Source of the DNA: Flectobacillus longus
GTDB lineage: Bacteria; Bacteroidota; Bacteroidia; Cytophagales; Spirosomataceae
Direction of reading: 5' to 3'
NCBI RefSeq assembly: GCF_030056705.1
Contig: NZ_JASHIC010000023.1
Location: 86,463-150,462, forward strand
Length of the DNA: 64,000 nucleotides
A program made the translations under genes and the position numbers. Shown piece after piece: positions 24,764 through 34,167 of the stretch (position 1 is its first letter; each line of letters opens with the position of its first letter). The notes under the pieces are model-generated. The model had not been told where the DNA came from. It saw only the letters and a program-made list of their open reading frames with translations, and did not search any database.

Positions 24764-25855
24764 ATGCCAAGAATCAAATTATATTGGACTCTACAGATTG
24801 TTGGTTGGCTAGCTTGGCTTGCCAATGAAGCATTGATTTATGTAAACTCTTTTGGGTGGTCGATTGACTGGTTTATTTCGGCAGACTTGAATATTGCTTT
24901 TGCCATTTTCTTGACACATAATTTCAGAAAAGTAATCAAAAAATATGGTTGGGTCGAAATGCCCATTCGTCAGGTAGTACCTCGTATTTTGGGCTCGGTG
25001 GTGTTGATGTCGATGATGATGGCGAGTATCAATATTCCGCTAGATGGTTACATTTTGCGCGAACGTGAGCATGCTGACTTTTGGTCGATATTTTTCTTCA
25101 TACAGTTCAGTTTCAGCTTCATGAAGCCATTGATGATTTGGACTTTGTTCTATTATGCGTCTCATTATTTTGAAAGAAAATCAGAAATTGAGGTCGAAAA
25201 AGTTCGTTTAGAATCCTCTATTCGTGAAACTGAGTCAAAGGTTTTACGGGCACAAATGAACCCGCATTTTATGTTCAATGCTCTGAATAGCATTCGTGCC
25301 TTGATTTTGGAAGAACCTGAAAAAGCACAAAAAGCAGTTACCCAGTTGTCGAATATTTTGAGAAGCTCGTTGCTGGCCGATCGACGTAAAACAGTTTCAC
25401 TTTCAGAAGAACTAAGAACGGTTGAGGATTATTTGGCTCTCGAAAAAATTCGTTATGAAGACCGCTTGCAAATACGTAAGAATGTTTATCCCGAAACACT
25501 TACTTGCCAAATTCCACCTATGTTATTACAAACTTTGGTCGAAAACGCTATCAAACATGGTGTTTCTAAGCCTGTGAAAGGTGGATTTGTGAGTATCGAA
25601 ACCAAAATGGTTGATAGCAAAGTAGTAATCGAAATTAGTAATACGGGCGTTTTAGAGACTACAGAGTCGGGAGGTTTTGGGCTCGAAAATACAGCACATC
25701 GCTTGGAGTTATTATTTGGTGCTGAAGCCAAATTTAAAATTTATCAAGCGTCCAAAGACGTAGTGACTGCCGAGATTACCGTGCCGATCCCGAGTCAGGT
25801 TGTAGAAAATAAAGATAATCCTTTTGCTAAAATCACGCATATCGTGCGAGGATAA
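24764..25855 (+). CDS. LytS-type sensor histidine kinase
   Basis: 363 residues from ATG 24764 (MPRIKLYWTLQIVGWLAWLANEAL), which begins right at the first membrane helix; four helices fill about residues 5-145, without an extracellular sensor domain. A short coiled coil leads to the His_kinase motif LRAQMNPHFMFNALNSI with His168, and a HATPase_c domain with TLVENAIKHG and GGFGLENTAHRLELLFG. Bacteroidota kinases of this type signal to LytTR regulators, and one is encoded 64 bases downstream. Confidence 0.9.
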   Translation: MPRIKLYWTLQIVGWLAWLANEALIYVNSFGWSIDWFISADLNIAFAIFLTHNFRKVIKKYGWVEMPIRQVVPRILGSVVLMSMMMASINIPLDGYILREREHADFWSIFFFIQFSFSFMKPLMIWTLFYYASHYFERKSEIEVEKVRLESSIRETESKVLRAQMNPHFMFNALNSIRALILEEPEKAQKAVTQLSNILRSSLLADRRKTVSLSEELRTVEDYLALEKIRYEDRLQIRKNVYPETLTCQIPPMLLQTLVENAIKHGVSKPVKGGFVSIETKMVDSKVVIEISNTGVLETTESGGFGLENTAHRLELLFGAEAKFKIYQASKDVVTAEITVPIPSQVVENKDNPFAKITHIVRG

Positions 25856-25919
25856 ACAATAGGCATTAGTCTTCAGTAATATACTTTTTAAATATCCAAC
25901 GCTATTACTCCAAAACCGA

Positions 25920-26657
25920 ATGAAAGCAATTATAGTTGATGACGAAAGGTTAGCACGTAATGAATTGAAACGTTTGCTAGAAAATTTTCCTAAAATCAAT
26001 ATTGTAGGCGAGGCACCCAATGCCGACGAAGCGATTCAATTAATTGATGAACTCCACCCTGACCTTTTATTTTTGGATATTCAAATGCCAGGCAAAACTG
26101 GGTTCGACTTATTGGCTGAGTTGGACGGCAATGTCCCAGAAGTGATTTTTACGACAGCGTACGACGAATATGCCATTAAAGCATTCGAATTTAATGCGCT
26201 TGACTATTTGCTCAAACCTATTGAACTACATCGTTTAAGTGAGGCTATCCAAAAAGTAGAGGAGGAGTTTGAACGCCAAAAACAAATCTCTGATACTGCC
26301 AAAGAAGGCGCATCAGTTTTGAGCGAAAACGATCAGGTTTTTGTTAAAGACGGTGAAAAATGCTGGTTTGTTCGTTTAGGAAATGTTCGTTTGTTCGAAT
26401 CAATGGGCAATTACGTTCGTTTGTATTTTGATGACCAAAAACCATTGGTTCTTAAGTCGTTGAATGCCCTTGAAGAACGCCTTGACCCTAAAGTATTTTT
26501 CCGTGCCAATCGTAAACATATTATTAACTTGAAATATATTCAAAAAATCGAGCCTTGGTTTTCTGGAGGTTTGCAAGTAACCCTTCGTGAGAGTGGCGAC
26601 AAAATCGAAATTTCTCGCCGTCAAGCTATTAGATTTAAAGAGTTGTTGAGTTTGTAG
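25920..26657 (+). CDS. LytTR-family response regulator
   Basis: 245 residues: receiver domain (1-120) with acidic pocket VDDE, phosphoacceptor Asp53 in LLFLDIQMPGKTGFDLL, Thr in FTTAYDEYA and Lys in LLKPI; then a linker and a LytTR DNA-binding domain (about 140-240; VRLFESMGNYVRLYF, FFRANRKHIINLKYIQKI). It should dimerise upon phosphorylation by the adjacent LytS-type kinase. Targets are not evident. The gene ends in a long bidirectional terminator. Confidence 0.93.
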   Translation: MKAIIVDDERLARNELKRLLENFPKINIVGEAPNADEAIQLIDELHPDLLFLDIQMPGKTGFDLLAELDGNVPEVIFTTAYDEYAIKAFEFNALDYLLKPIELHRLSEAIQKVEEEFERQKQISDTAKEGASVLSENDQVFVKDGEKCWFVRLGNVRLFESMGNYVRLYFDDQKPLVLKSLNALEERLDPKVFFRANRKHIINLKYIQKIEPWFSGGLQVTLRESGDKIEISRRQAIRFKELLSL

Positions 26658-26667
26658 AATAGTTATC

Positions 26668-26725
26668 AGGCATCAGGCAAAAAGGCACCAGTTTTTATTA
26701 ACTAGTGCCTTTTTGCCTGATGCCT
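26668..26725. terminator. Long bidirectional terminator derived from repeat family 1
   Basis: 21-base perfect arms (26668-26688, 26705-26725), extended by AGTT/AACT after one mismatch, between the convergent response regulator and AI-2E genes. The right arm read on the minus strand (ACTAGGCATCAGGCA then AAAAGGCAC) closely matches the core of repeat copy E (ACTAGGCAACAGGCAC, 63918-63933). Confidence 0.85.
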
Positions 26726-26738
26726 AGTCCCTTAAATT

Positions 26739-27824
26739 CTATCCCAATATCCTTCCCCCACCTTTATGATGAATTTCGGCTTCGCCTAGTAGATAACCAT
26801 AGTGTTTGAGAGAGTCAATATTATCAAATACTACCTTGAGTATTGCTATAAATGGCAAAGCCAGCACCAAACCCGAAATACCCCAAAGTTGACCACCCAA
26901 AATCAAAGCAATCATAGCTGCTAGTGGATTAATACTTACTTTTGAGCCTACAATATGAGGTGTAATGAAGTTCCCTTCTAAAAATTGCACAAACAAAAAT
27001 ACGCCAGCCACTCCCACAGCATACATTGGCGAATCTTTGGTAATAAGCGCCATCAGCATCGGTAAAATTGAACCTATCATGATACCGATGTAAGGAATCA
27101 ATAGTAAAAAAGCTGCGAGCGTTCCGAAGAAAATGGCATATTCAATGTCCAGTAACCACAAACCGAAGGTATTGAGTGCTGCTACTATCAAAATTACCGT
27201 GAATAATCCCAGCAAATAACTCTGAACTACAGTATAGATTCTGGTACAAACGAGGTCTATCTTTTTACGATTTCCTCTACCAAAAGCTAGATAAAAGAAA
27301 CGACGGAAAAAATCACGATAGAGTAAAAAGAAAAACACAAAAATAGGAATCAACATCGCTGACGATAGCGAGTTGAGTGTTGTTCCCAGAGCGTTAGTAA
27401 TGATATTACCGCTATTTTTGAGCAAAGTCAACGACTGATTGCGAAGCTCAGTCACTTGCTTTTTGCGACTGATATGCAAATTGTGTGATGCCCAAGATTG
27501 TAGTTCATTGATGAATGTTTCTCCTTTTTTCAGAAAAGTAGGAAAGGTATCTGAAAAATCGGCAATTTGCAGTGCTATTAGGCTAATGACCCCAGCCATA
27601 ATTGCCAGTGTAACCAATAGACAAACAAAGATGGCTAAGGTTCGTGGAAAATGCCATTTCTCAAGTCGATGACACAAAGGATATAGCAACATCGAAAATA
27701 AAACGGAAAACGAAATTAAAATAAGGATTTCTTGTAAAAGGTACATCCACCAAACAATAACTGATACCGTTAGAAGGCCAATGAGTAATTTGATAGATGG
27801 AGGAAGCTTGATTTCTGATAACAT
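26739..27824 (-). CDS. AI-2E family transporter
   Basis: 361 residues with about eight membrane helices in the PerM/TqsA pattern, including the central soluble stretch between helices 3 and 4 (ADFSDTFPTFLKKGETFINEL) and the conserved FLEGNFITPHIVGSKVSINPLAAMIALILGGQLWGISG. Family members are exporters of varied substrates; the autoinducer name comes from E. coli TqsA and need not apply here. Single gene. Confidence 0.9.
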   Translation of the reverse strand: MLSEIKLPPSIKLLIGLLTVSVIVWWMYLLQEILILISFSVLFSMLLYPLCHRLEKWHFPRTLAIFVCLLVTLAIMAGVISLIALQIADFSDTFPTFLKKGETFINELQSWASHNLHISRKKQVTELRNQSLTLLKNSGNIITNALGTTLNSLSSAMLIPIFVFFFLLYRDFFRRFFYLAFGRGNRKKIDLVCTRIYTVVQSYLLGLFTVILIVAALNTFGLWLLDIEYAIFFGTLAAFLLLIPYIGIMIGSILPMLMALITKDSPMYAVGVAGVFLFVQFLEGNFITPHIVGSKVSINPLAAMIALILGGQLWGISGLVLALPFIAILKVVFDNIDSLKHYGYLLGEAEIHHKGGGRILG

Positions 27825-27952
27825 AGCAATGGATTATAGTCTTGTCGATGCTTGAGAATAAAAAGAGATAAACCTTATTTTCAAAAATACTTAAAAAACT
27901 GAAAATAGCTACCTTTATTATTAAGAACCTAAAAATACATACAAAACAATTT

Positions 27953-28774
27953 ATGCTCAAATACAAAATTTTATGGTTCTTATTTAACCTAAAAGCATCA
28001 TTAGCAGGTTACCGACATGAGGTTCATGAATTAGGTTTTCAGAAAGGGGAAAAACATTTAAAAGTTGAAAGAATAGGATACCTTCCTAAACAAGTCGATG
28101 AGAGTTCTGGATTGGTATATCTAGCTCAGGATTCAACCTTATTGACTCATAATGATAGCGGTGGTGCCCCTCATATTTATCAAATAGATTTGTCTGGAAA
28201 ACTACTAAATACATACCCTATTCCTCAGACTGAAAATGTAGATTGGGAAGATATGTCAGCCGATGAGCAAGAAAATCTTTATATAGGTGATATAGGTAAT
28301 AATTCGCATCAACGTCAGGATTTATGTGTGTATAAAATTGATGCAAAATTGGGTGAAAATTTACTCAGGATTCCAATCTATTATCCTAATAATCAAATAA
28401 TACCTGATGCCGAGGCCATGTTTGTTGCACAGGATTCTATCTATGTTTTTACCAAGAATTTGGATAAATCGGGAACAGACTTATTTGTGAGGAAAGTTGG
28501 TTCTAATGCTGATACTTTACGGCTCAAATCGCATATCAATTTGAGGACACCAATAACTGGTGCAGCCATTAATCCACAGAAAAATAAATTTGTGTTAATA
28601 AGTTATGGAAAGATTTATTATTTTAGAATTATAGAACACCAAATAGACTTTTTGAACCCGCTTTATTGTTTAAATTTCCCCCATAAACAGACCGAATCTA
28701 TAGCATTTTTAGATGAAAATGTAGTAATTATCACCAATGAACAGGGTGAAATATATAGGGTCTGTGAGAATTAA
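27953..28774 (+). CDS. Beta-propeller-like protein related to SdiA-regulated/phytase-like proteins
   Basis: 273 residues. After a poor signal-like N-terminus, the body has repeated blades: ERIGYLPKQVDESSGLVYLAQDSTLLTHNDSGGAPHIYQIDLSGKLLNTY, VDWEDMSADEQENLYIGDIGNNSHQRQDLCVYKID, DAEAMFV, and ESIAFLDENVVIITNEQGEIY. The DESSGL, HNDSG, DWEDM and GDIGNN motifs are common in Bacteroidota secreted beta-propeller proteins of unknown role. A catalytic function cannot be claimed. The gene stands alone between divergent neighbours. Confidence 0.7.
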   Translation: MLKYKILWFLFNLKASLAGYRHEVHELGFQKGEKHLKVERIGYLPKQVDESSGLVYLAQDSTLLTHNDSGGAPHIYQIDLSGKLLNTYPIPQTENVDWEDMSADEQENLYIGDIGNNSHQRQDLCVYKIDAKLGENLLRIPIYYPNNQIIPDAEAMFVAQDSIYVFTKNLDKSGTDLFVRKVGSNADTLRLKSHINLRTPITGAAINPQKNKFVLISYGKIYYFRIIEHQIDFLNPLYCLNFPHKQTESIAFLDENVVIITNEQGEIYRVCEN

Positions 28775-28956
28775 CAATTCCTTAATATTGAGATAACTAA
28801 TTTTGTATTGGCTTTTGAGTGTAAGTAGTTATCAGCCGCGTTACTTAATGACACTTAATGCTGGAGTAATATTGGATTAATTTTTAATTAATAGCATCCA
28901 GTGAGTTGATTTTGTTGAGTAATGATACTTTCGCTCAACGACTAATTATCAAATAT

Positions 28957-29652
28957 ATGAGCAATACGCTACCAACTCCCAAAATCCTTTTGGTCGACGA
29001 CGACCCAGATATTATTGAGCTATTAGAGTATAACCTTACCAAAGAAGGATTTGATACGGCCTCGGCAACAGACGGGCTTCAAGCCTTGGAGGTAGCAAAA
29101 AAATTTAAACCAGATTTGATTTTGCTCGACGTGATGATGCCCAAAATGGATGGAATCGAAACGGCTCGTCAATTGAGATTGCTGTCGGAGTTTAAGGATA
29201 CCTACATTTTGTTTTTGACAGCTCGTGCAGAGGAATACACCGAAGTAGCAGCTTTTGATGTAGGTGCTGATGATTACGTTGTAAAACCCATCAAGCCTCG
29301 TGCTTTGCTAAGTCGTTTGAAGGCACTTTTAAGAAGAGATTCTCAGCAATCAGAGGCTGAAGATAAATTGGAAATAGGCTCACTTTTCATCAACCGAGTA
29401 AACTATACTGTACTCAACGATGGTAAGTCTTTAGTAATGCCTAAAAAAGAATTTGAATTATTGTCGTTTCTTGCACATCATCCCAACAAAGTATTTAGTC
29501 GTGATGAATTGTTGGAAAAAGTTTGGGGTAGCGACGTTTACGTGGTAGAAAGAACAGTAGATGTTCACATCAGAAAACTACGTGAAAAAATCCCAGAATA
29601 CTATATCAAAACACTCAAAGGTGTTGGATATATGTTTTCGGTAGATGCTTAG
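28957..29652 (+). CDS. OmpR/PhoB-family response regulator
   Basis: 231 residues from ATG 28957. An upstream TTTTG and a TACTTTCG box (28925-28932 region) within the open frame argue against a longer protein. The receiver has DDD, phosphoacceptor Asp58 in LILLDVMMPKMDGIE, Thr/Ser switch FLTARAEE and Lys in VVKPIKP; the winged-helix domain follows (VMPKKEFELLSFLAHHPNKVFSRDELLEKVWG, RTVDVHIRKLREK). No kinase gene is next to it, so it is an orphan in this window. It resembles the RprY/PhoB-like regulators of the phylum. Confidence 0.92.
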   Translation: MSNTLPTPKILLVDDDPDIIELLEYNLTKEGFDTASATDGLQALEVAKKFKPDLILLDVMMPKMDGIETARQLRLLSEFKDTYILFLTARAEEYTEVAAFDVGADDYVVKPIKPRALLSRLKALLRRDSQQSEAEDKLEIGSLFINRVNYTVLNDGKSLVMPKKEFELLSFLAHHPNKVFSRDELLEKVWGSDVYVVERTVDVHIRKLREKIPEYYIKTLKGVGYMFSVDA

Positions 29653-29698
29653 AGTTAATGAGATAAGATATTGACGCAATATTTTCTCTTAAATATAT

Positions 29699-29731
29699 AA
29701 AAAAGTCCTCTCATGATGGGAGGACTTTTTT
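29699..29731 (+). terminator. Intrinsic terminator
   Basis: A run and GTCCTC (29705-29710) pair with GAGGAC (29720-29725) and a T run, 45 bases after the response regulator. Confidence 0.82.
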
Positions 29732-29994
29732 ATTGCCATTTACTCATTTTGCTTAAGTATTGAAAGGATAAATTCTGCCATTGAATCAAGAAAGGATAAG
29801 ATTCTAACATTTTATGAATAACTTGCAAAACAATGCTGTTGATAAGTACCCTTTATAAGACATAAGCCACCCACTTTCAAATAGCATTCCTGCCACAATT
29901 CTTTAACTAAAATTGAAAATTATATCCTTATTTTGATTTAAAATCCTAAAAAAGAGTTGCTTGCGTGGCACCTGGTAAGAGTTTTGGAATGTGT

Positions 29995-31524
29995 ATGTAT
30001 AAGACTATTTTTCATGTATGTCTGTTTTGTGTTTTAGTATGCTCTAGTTGTCATTCTCAACAAAACAGAACGGCTGAGCTCACCTCTAAATATGAGTTTA
30101 GAGCCGTTTGGATAGCGACAGTCGACAATATAGACTGGCCTCGTAAGGGTCAATATAATTCAGAAGAGCAAAAAAGAGATTTCATCAGGATTCTAGATGA
30201 GCACAAACGCTCTAACATGAATGCCGTGATGGTTCAGGTTCGCGATGCTTGCGACGCCTATTATGCCAAAGGTTTAGAACCCTGGTCCGAGTTTTTGACG
30301 GGTACTCAAGGCAAATTTCCTTCACCATTTTACGATCCCTTAGATTTTATGATTCAAGAGGCTCATGCTCGCAATATGGAATTTCATGCGTGGCTAAACC
30401 TCAATCGTGCTACCTTCAAAAGGGCTGGTTCTATTATGCCTGAGCATATTAGTGTTACTAAGCCCGAATGGATGATTCAGTACGATGGACAAAAAGTATT
30501 AAATTTTGGTATTCCTGAAGTGCGCGATTATATTGTACAAGTAGTAATCGAAATACTCAAAAACTATGATGTAGACGGAATCCACTTTGATGATTATTTT
30601 TATCCTTATCCTGTGCCAGGTCAGCAGTTAAATGACCTCGACACTTTTCGAAAGTATGGAGCAGGTTATAGAAATATCGAAGATTGGAGAAGAAGTAATA
30701 CCGATATTTTGATTCAACAAATAGGGGAGGCGATTAAACGCATAAAGCCTTATGTAAAATATGGTATTAGTCCGTTTGGTGTTTGGCAAAACTATAGCCC
30801 TATTGTAAAAGTAGGCTCTAAAACACAAGCTGGAACTACTTCGTATCAAACACTATATGCTGATACTCGTAAATGGATTGAGAAAGGCTGGGTAGACTAT
30901 ATAGTACCACAAGTGTACTTTGAACGTAGTCACCCTAAAGTACCCTACAAAATACTAACCGATTGGTGGAGTCAACATACTTATGGGCGTCATTTGTATA
31001 TCGGGCATGGTATTTATAAAATCAAGTCAGGTTGGAACAATGCCGAAGCTACAAGTCAACTTCGTTTAGATAGAAGTAATGCCAATATTCAAGGTGGGAT
31101 GTTCTTTAGCTCAAAGTGCCTAACAGAAAATTATGGGGGAATTCAAGATTCCTTACGCGCATCGTTATACCATTATCCTGCTATTATTCCTCCTATGAGA
31201 TGGAAAGATAGTATTGCACCCAAACCACCCCAGAGAGTAATAGCCTTGAAGGATAATGGACTGAATAAATTGGTTTGGCAACCAGGTGAAAAAGCTTCTG
31301 ATGGCAACGAAAATGTGTACTTTGCGGTTTATCGATTTGAAAAAGCAGAAAAAATTAATCTTGAAAGGATTGATAAAATTCTTTATGTTGGAAGAGACGT
31401 TACTTTTTTAGATTATACTTCCGAAAGAGCCAGAGGATATGTATATGCAGTAACTTCCTTTGACCGACTACATAACGAATCAACACCAACGATGGTTGTT
31501 GTAAATTATGGGGATACACGATAA
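29995..31524 (+). CDS. GHL10 (family 10-like) glycosyl hydrolase lipoprotein
   Basis: 509 residues from ATG 29995; the signal peptide ends in VCSSC, with Cys19 as lipid site (ATG 29989 is an alternative; the GTG at 29965 is less likely). The main domain is a TIM barrel of the DUF187/YngK type: EFRAVWIATVDNIDWP, MNAVMVQVRDACDAYY, DVDGIHFDDYFYPYP, VKYGISPFGVW and WVDYIVPQVYFE. A C-terminal Fn3-like domain follows (from about residue 405). It probably cleaves a cell wall or storage glycan; relatives act on peptidoglycan-derived glycans, but specificity is not visible. Confidence 0.9.
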   Translation: MYKTIFHVCLFCVLVCSSCHSQQNRTAELTSKYEFRAVWIATVDNIDWPRKGQYNSEEQKRDFIRILDEHKRSNMNAVMVQVRDACDAYYAKGLEPWSEFLTGTQGKFPSPFYDPLDFMIQEAHARNMEFHAWLNLNRATFKRAGSIMPEHISVTKPEWMIQYDGQKVLNFGIPEVRDYIVQVVIEILKNYDVDGIHFDDYFYPYPVPGQQLNDLDTFRKYGAGYRNIEDWRRSNTDILIQQIGEAIKRIKPYVKYGISPFGVWQNYSPIVKVGSKTQAGTTSYQTLYADTRKWIEKGWVDYIVPQVYFERSHPKVPYKILTDWWSQHTYGRHLYIGHGIYKIKSGWNNAEATSQLRLDRSNANIQGGMFFSSKCLTENYGGIQDSLRASLYHYPAIIPPMRWKDSIAPKPPQRVIALKDNGLNKLVWQPGEKASDGNENVYFAVYRFEKAEKINLERIDKILYVGRDVTFLDYTSERARGYVYAVTSFDRLHNESTPTMVVVNYGDTR

Positions 31525-31668
31525 TTTAACGATTGGCTTGTTACCTTGAACAAAATGGAGGTCATTTAATTTCTAATCCCCTATAGCGCCGTGCCTAAAA
31601 TGGAGGATTACTGTAATAGAAATAAACCCCTCAAGTGTCAAATTTGATAACTACACAGCGTGATATAC

Positions 31669-31821
31669 TGTACGAAGGATTCCCAACTATTGCAGATTTG
31701 GGATTTCTGAAATATTAAAAAACACCTTCATTTTTTATAAAATAGGGTAAAAAAGTATATTTCACTTCCGCAATCCAACATCCGATATCAGAAATAGATG
31801 ATTCTTAAAACCCTTCGTACA
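31669..31821. repeat. Intergenic repeat family 2, copy 1 (MITE-like)
   Basis: 153 bases bounded by TGTACGAAGG and its exact complement CCTTCGTACA. The reverse complement aligns with copy 2 (50517-50668): shared outer blocks include GATATCGGATGTTGGATT, CGGAAGTG and TTCAGAAATC; only the middle 40 bases differ. No reading frame. It lies between convergent genes. Confidence 0.8.
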
Positions 31822-31842
31822 CTACTAATTCAGCATTATTAC

Positions 31843-33585
31843 CTAGTAATACTGCCCTCTGTCGGCAGTATTCCAACGAAGACCGATTGAGAGAAGATTG
31901 GTAACAGAATTAAGGCTGCTTTGTTGACTTTTAAAATCTCTATGTAAATAATGTAAGTCGACAAAAAAGTTGTGTTTGAACTGATACGAAGCTCTTATAT
32001 CATATGTCAAATGCTGCGAAGCTACACCCTGCCCCAATGTATTTCCTTCGTCGTCTTTATACAAAACCCATCTACTTCGAGAATTGTAATCTAACAGAAT
32101 ATTTCTTCCCCAGTTGGTTCCATTGCTATCGTCGCCATAGCTGGCAAAAATTAATCGCCCTACTAATTGAAGCTTGGGAGTGGGCTGAGCTCGTAGAGTA
32201 TGAGTCCATTCATAAAAATTGGCTCCTAATGGGTGGGCAAGTGCTTGGTTATAGTGTGAATAACTAAGCCCCGTATAGCTATGACTATAAGTATAAGGTC
32301 TTGCAACATTGTATTCACCTTGGTAGTCCAAATGTTTAATGCCTAAAACGTCGATATATTTTAGTCCTAGCTGTGCTCCATATTTATTGGTCCAAGAGCC
32401 TGTATTCGAAAAAATCTCTTTTATAATAAATTCATCTAGCATGAATTGACCATATAGAGAAAACTTTTTAGCAAAATTGTATTTGAAATCAAGTCCAACC
32501 AAAGCATTATCCCCACTTCCTTGAAAACTTTCCACAAAGCGATAGAAAATAACAGGATTGAGATAATTTAGTTCAAAACCACCTACACCATTTGTACTAT
32601 CCCTTTTGAAAATCACACTTTCAGTCAGTCCAATGTTTAGTTTTGAAGATACATTGATGCTCAAATGGTGCATTGCCATGTATTTTTTAGGAAAGGTTTG
32701 GTCTGGAGAAATACGGCCAGGGTTGATAAGTTCAGCAAATAGATTTTGGTATTGGAATGCTCCAATTTGGGTTGTCAGCTTTAAAAATAAGTAAGGCGCT
32801 GCATTGTCGGAAAGAATCATAGAACGAAACCCATTCCCAATAATATTTTTGTCATGCCCAAATTGAATACCAATGTTTTTGGTAGCTTGGAAAGTTAAGT
32901 AGGCACGTGCAGAAAAGAAATCTGTAGTCAGAGGGTCTTTTTTAAAGTATTTTGTTAAACCCTCTCCTGGCATTCCCGCAATTTGAGTAGCAGTTGTAGG
33001 GGTATTTTGATTAATATAGTCTGCATAACCTTTGATATAATCTGGTATTCTAGAAATGTTGTCGGTCATGTAGGTATAAAACCCAATTTTGCTATTAATC
33101 ATCCCTCGTATTTCGATACCACGGGTATTGAGTGAATAAAAAGACTGATTACCACCCGATACTGAGCCAACCTGTACATTCATAACAGGATTAATGTGGA
33201 TATCTATGTCATCATTGTGGACAGAATAAGCATCAGATGGTTTTTTATAAAAATATTTCCATAGTGATTTTTTGCTACTATCTGTTTCTTCCGAAATCCA
33301 TTCCCAATTATCATTTTTAAAATAGTTGAAGTTAAACTCGTCAATCTTATCAGCATGAAGACTAGTGTCTTGGGCGACAGTTTCGATAAATTGTGCAACA
33401 TCTTTACGGGTATAGGGCTTGATACCTGTGTGAAAAGTTTTTGAGAAACGCCCATATTTAATCTCATAGCGGTCTAACAAGTCATAATAGTCGGCATTGA
33501 GAGGCACAAAAACACTTTGAGCTTGGGAGCTAGTGATTACTGCAAAAATGAAGAATATTAAACCTAAAAGGCGTTGAGAGAACAT
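31843..33585 (-). CDS. Wzi-like capsule assembly outer membrane protein
   Basis: 580 residues from ATG 33585 (MFSQRLLGLIFFIFAVITSSQAQ, a cleavable signal peptide); a TTG six bases earlier is unnecessary. After an N-terminal helical part (ADYYDLLDRYEIKYGRF, YTRKDVAQFIE), the rest consists of alternating aromatic beta strands and ends in RWNTADRGQYY, as in outer membrane barrels. The overall pattern, with IGIQFGHDKNIIGNGFRSMILSDNAAPYLFLKLTT, matches the capsule assembly Wzi family of Bacteroidota. In proteobacteria Wzi anchors capsule at the surface. Glycosyltransferase genes follow downstream, but in a separate unit. Confidence 0.82.
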   Translation of the reverse strand: MFSQRLLGLIFFIFAVITSSQAQSVFVPLNADYYDLLDRYEIKYGRFSKTFHTGIKPYTRKDVAQFIETVAQDTSLHADKIDEFNFNYFKNDNWEWISEETDSSKKSLWKYFYKKPSDAYSVHNDDIDIHINPVMNVQVGSVSGGNQSFYSLNTRGIEIRGMINSKIGFYTYMTDNISRIPDYIKGYADYINQNTPTTATQIAGMPGEGLTKYFKKDPLTTDFFSARAYLTFQATKNIGIQFGHDKNIIGNGFRSMILSDNAAPYLFLKLTTQIGAFQYQNLFAELINPGRISPDQTFPKKYMAMHHLSINVSSKLNIGLTESVIFKRDSTNGVGGFELNYLNPVIFYRFVESFQGSGDNALVGLDFKYNFAKKFSLYGQFMLDEFIIKEIFSNTGSWTNKYGAQLGLKYIDVLGIKHLDYQGEYNVARPYTYSHSYTGLSYSHYNQALAHPLGANFYEWTHTLRAQPTPKLQLVGRLIFASYGDDSNGTNWGRNILLDYNSRSRWVLYKDDEGNTLGQGVASQHLTYDIRASYQFKHNFFVDLHYLHRDFKSQQSSLNSVTNLLSIGLRWNTADRGQYY

Positions 33586-33679
33586 AAGCAAGGCTTGTAT
33601 GAAACAAGATTAAGGTTTGTATATAACAAATGACGATAGAGTTGTAACTTTGTCATAAATTAAAAAATGCTACTTTGCT

Positions 33680-34129
33680 ATGGCCATAGGGAAATATTTT
33701 ACGGTAATGGTGGCTACTGCAATCAAATTTTTTAACGGTCCTATTGCGGGACTATTATTGGAATTGACGTGGTGGGAGACCGCTGTATGTACCATTTTAG
33801 GAATGATGCTTACCGTAATTAGTGTTTTGGTAATAGGAACAAGTGTTCGTAGCTTGATACAAAAATATAGAAAAACTCCTGCAAAGCTATTTTCTCGCCG
33901 TACAAGATTTGCGGTAAGATTATGGAAGAGGGTCGGTATTTGGGGGATATCATGCTTTACACCCTTGTTTTTTACACCAATAGGGGGCACATTATTGGCG
34001 CTATCTTTTCGGGTACCTGTGCTTAGAATTCTAATTACAATGAGCATTTTTGCTGTATTTTGGGGCATCACACTTACGTATGCACTTTTTCAGCTTAGTA
34101 CTTTACAAACATTACTTTTGCACAAATAA
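33680..34129 (+). CDS. Small integral membrane protein, function unknown
   Basis: 149 residues with about three to four hydrophobic segments (7-25, 33-55, 85-110, 115-140) and a basic loop IQKYRKTPAKLFSRRTRFAVRLWKR in the middle. The WGISCFTPLFFTPIGGTLLAL stretch recalls small export or DedA-type membrane families, but I cannot assign one. It ends at a bidirectional terminator whose left arm begins at its stop codon. Confidence 0.65.
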   Translation: MAIGKYFTVMVATAIKFFNGPIAGLLLELTWWETAVCTILGMMLTVISVLVIGTSVRSLIQKYRKTPAKLFSRRTRFAVRLWKRVGIWGISCFTPLFFTPIGGTLLALSFRVPVLRILITMSIFAVFWGITLTYALFQLSTLQTLLLHK

Positions 34130-34160
34130 AAAGGATGAGGTAATAAGCCTCATCCTTTTT
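34128..34160. terminator. Bidirectional terminator
   Basis: AAAAAGGATGAGG (34128-34140) and CCTCATCCTTTTT (34148-34160) pair perfectly around a 7-base loop between convergent genes. Confidence 0.92.
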
Positions 34161-34167
34161 ATTTGTA

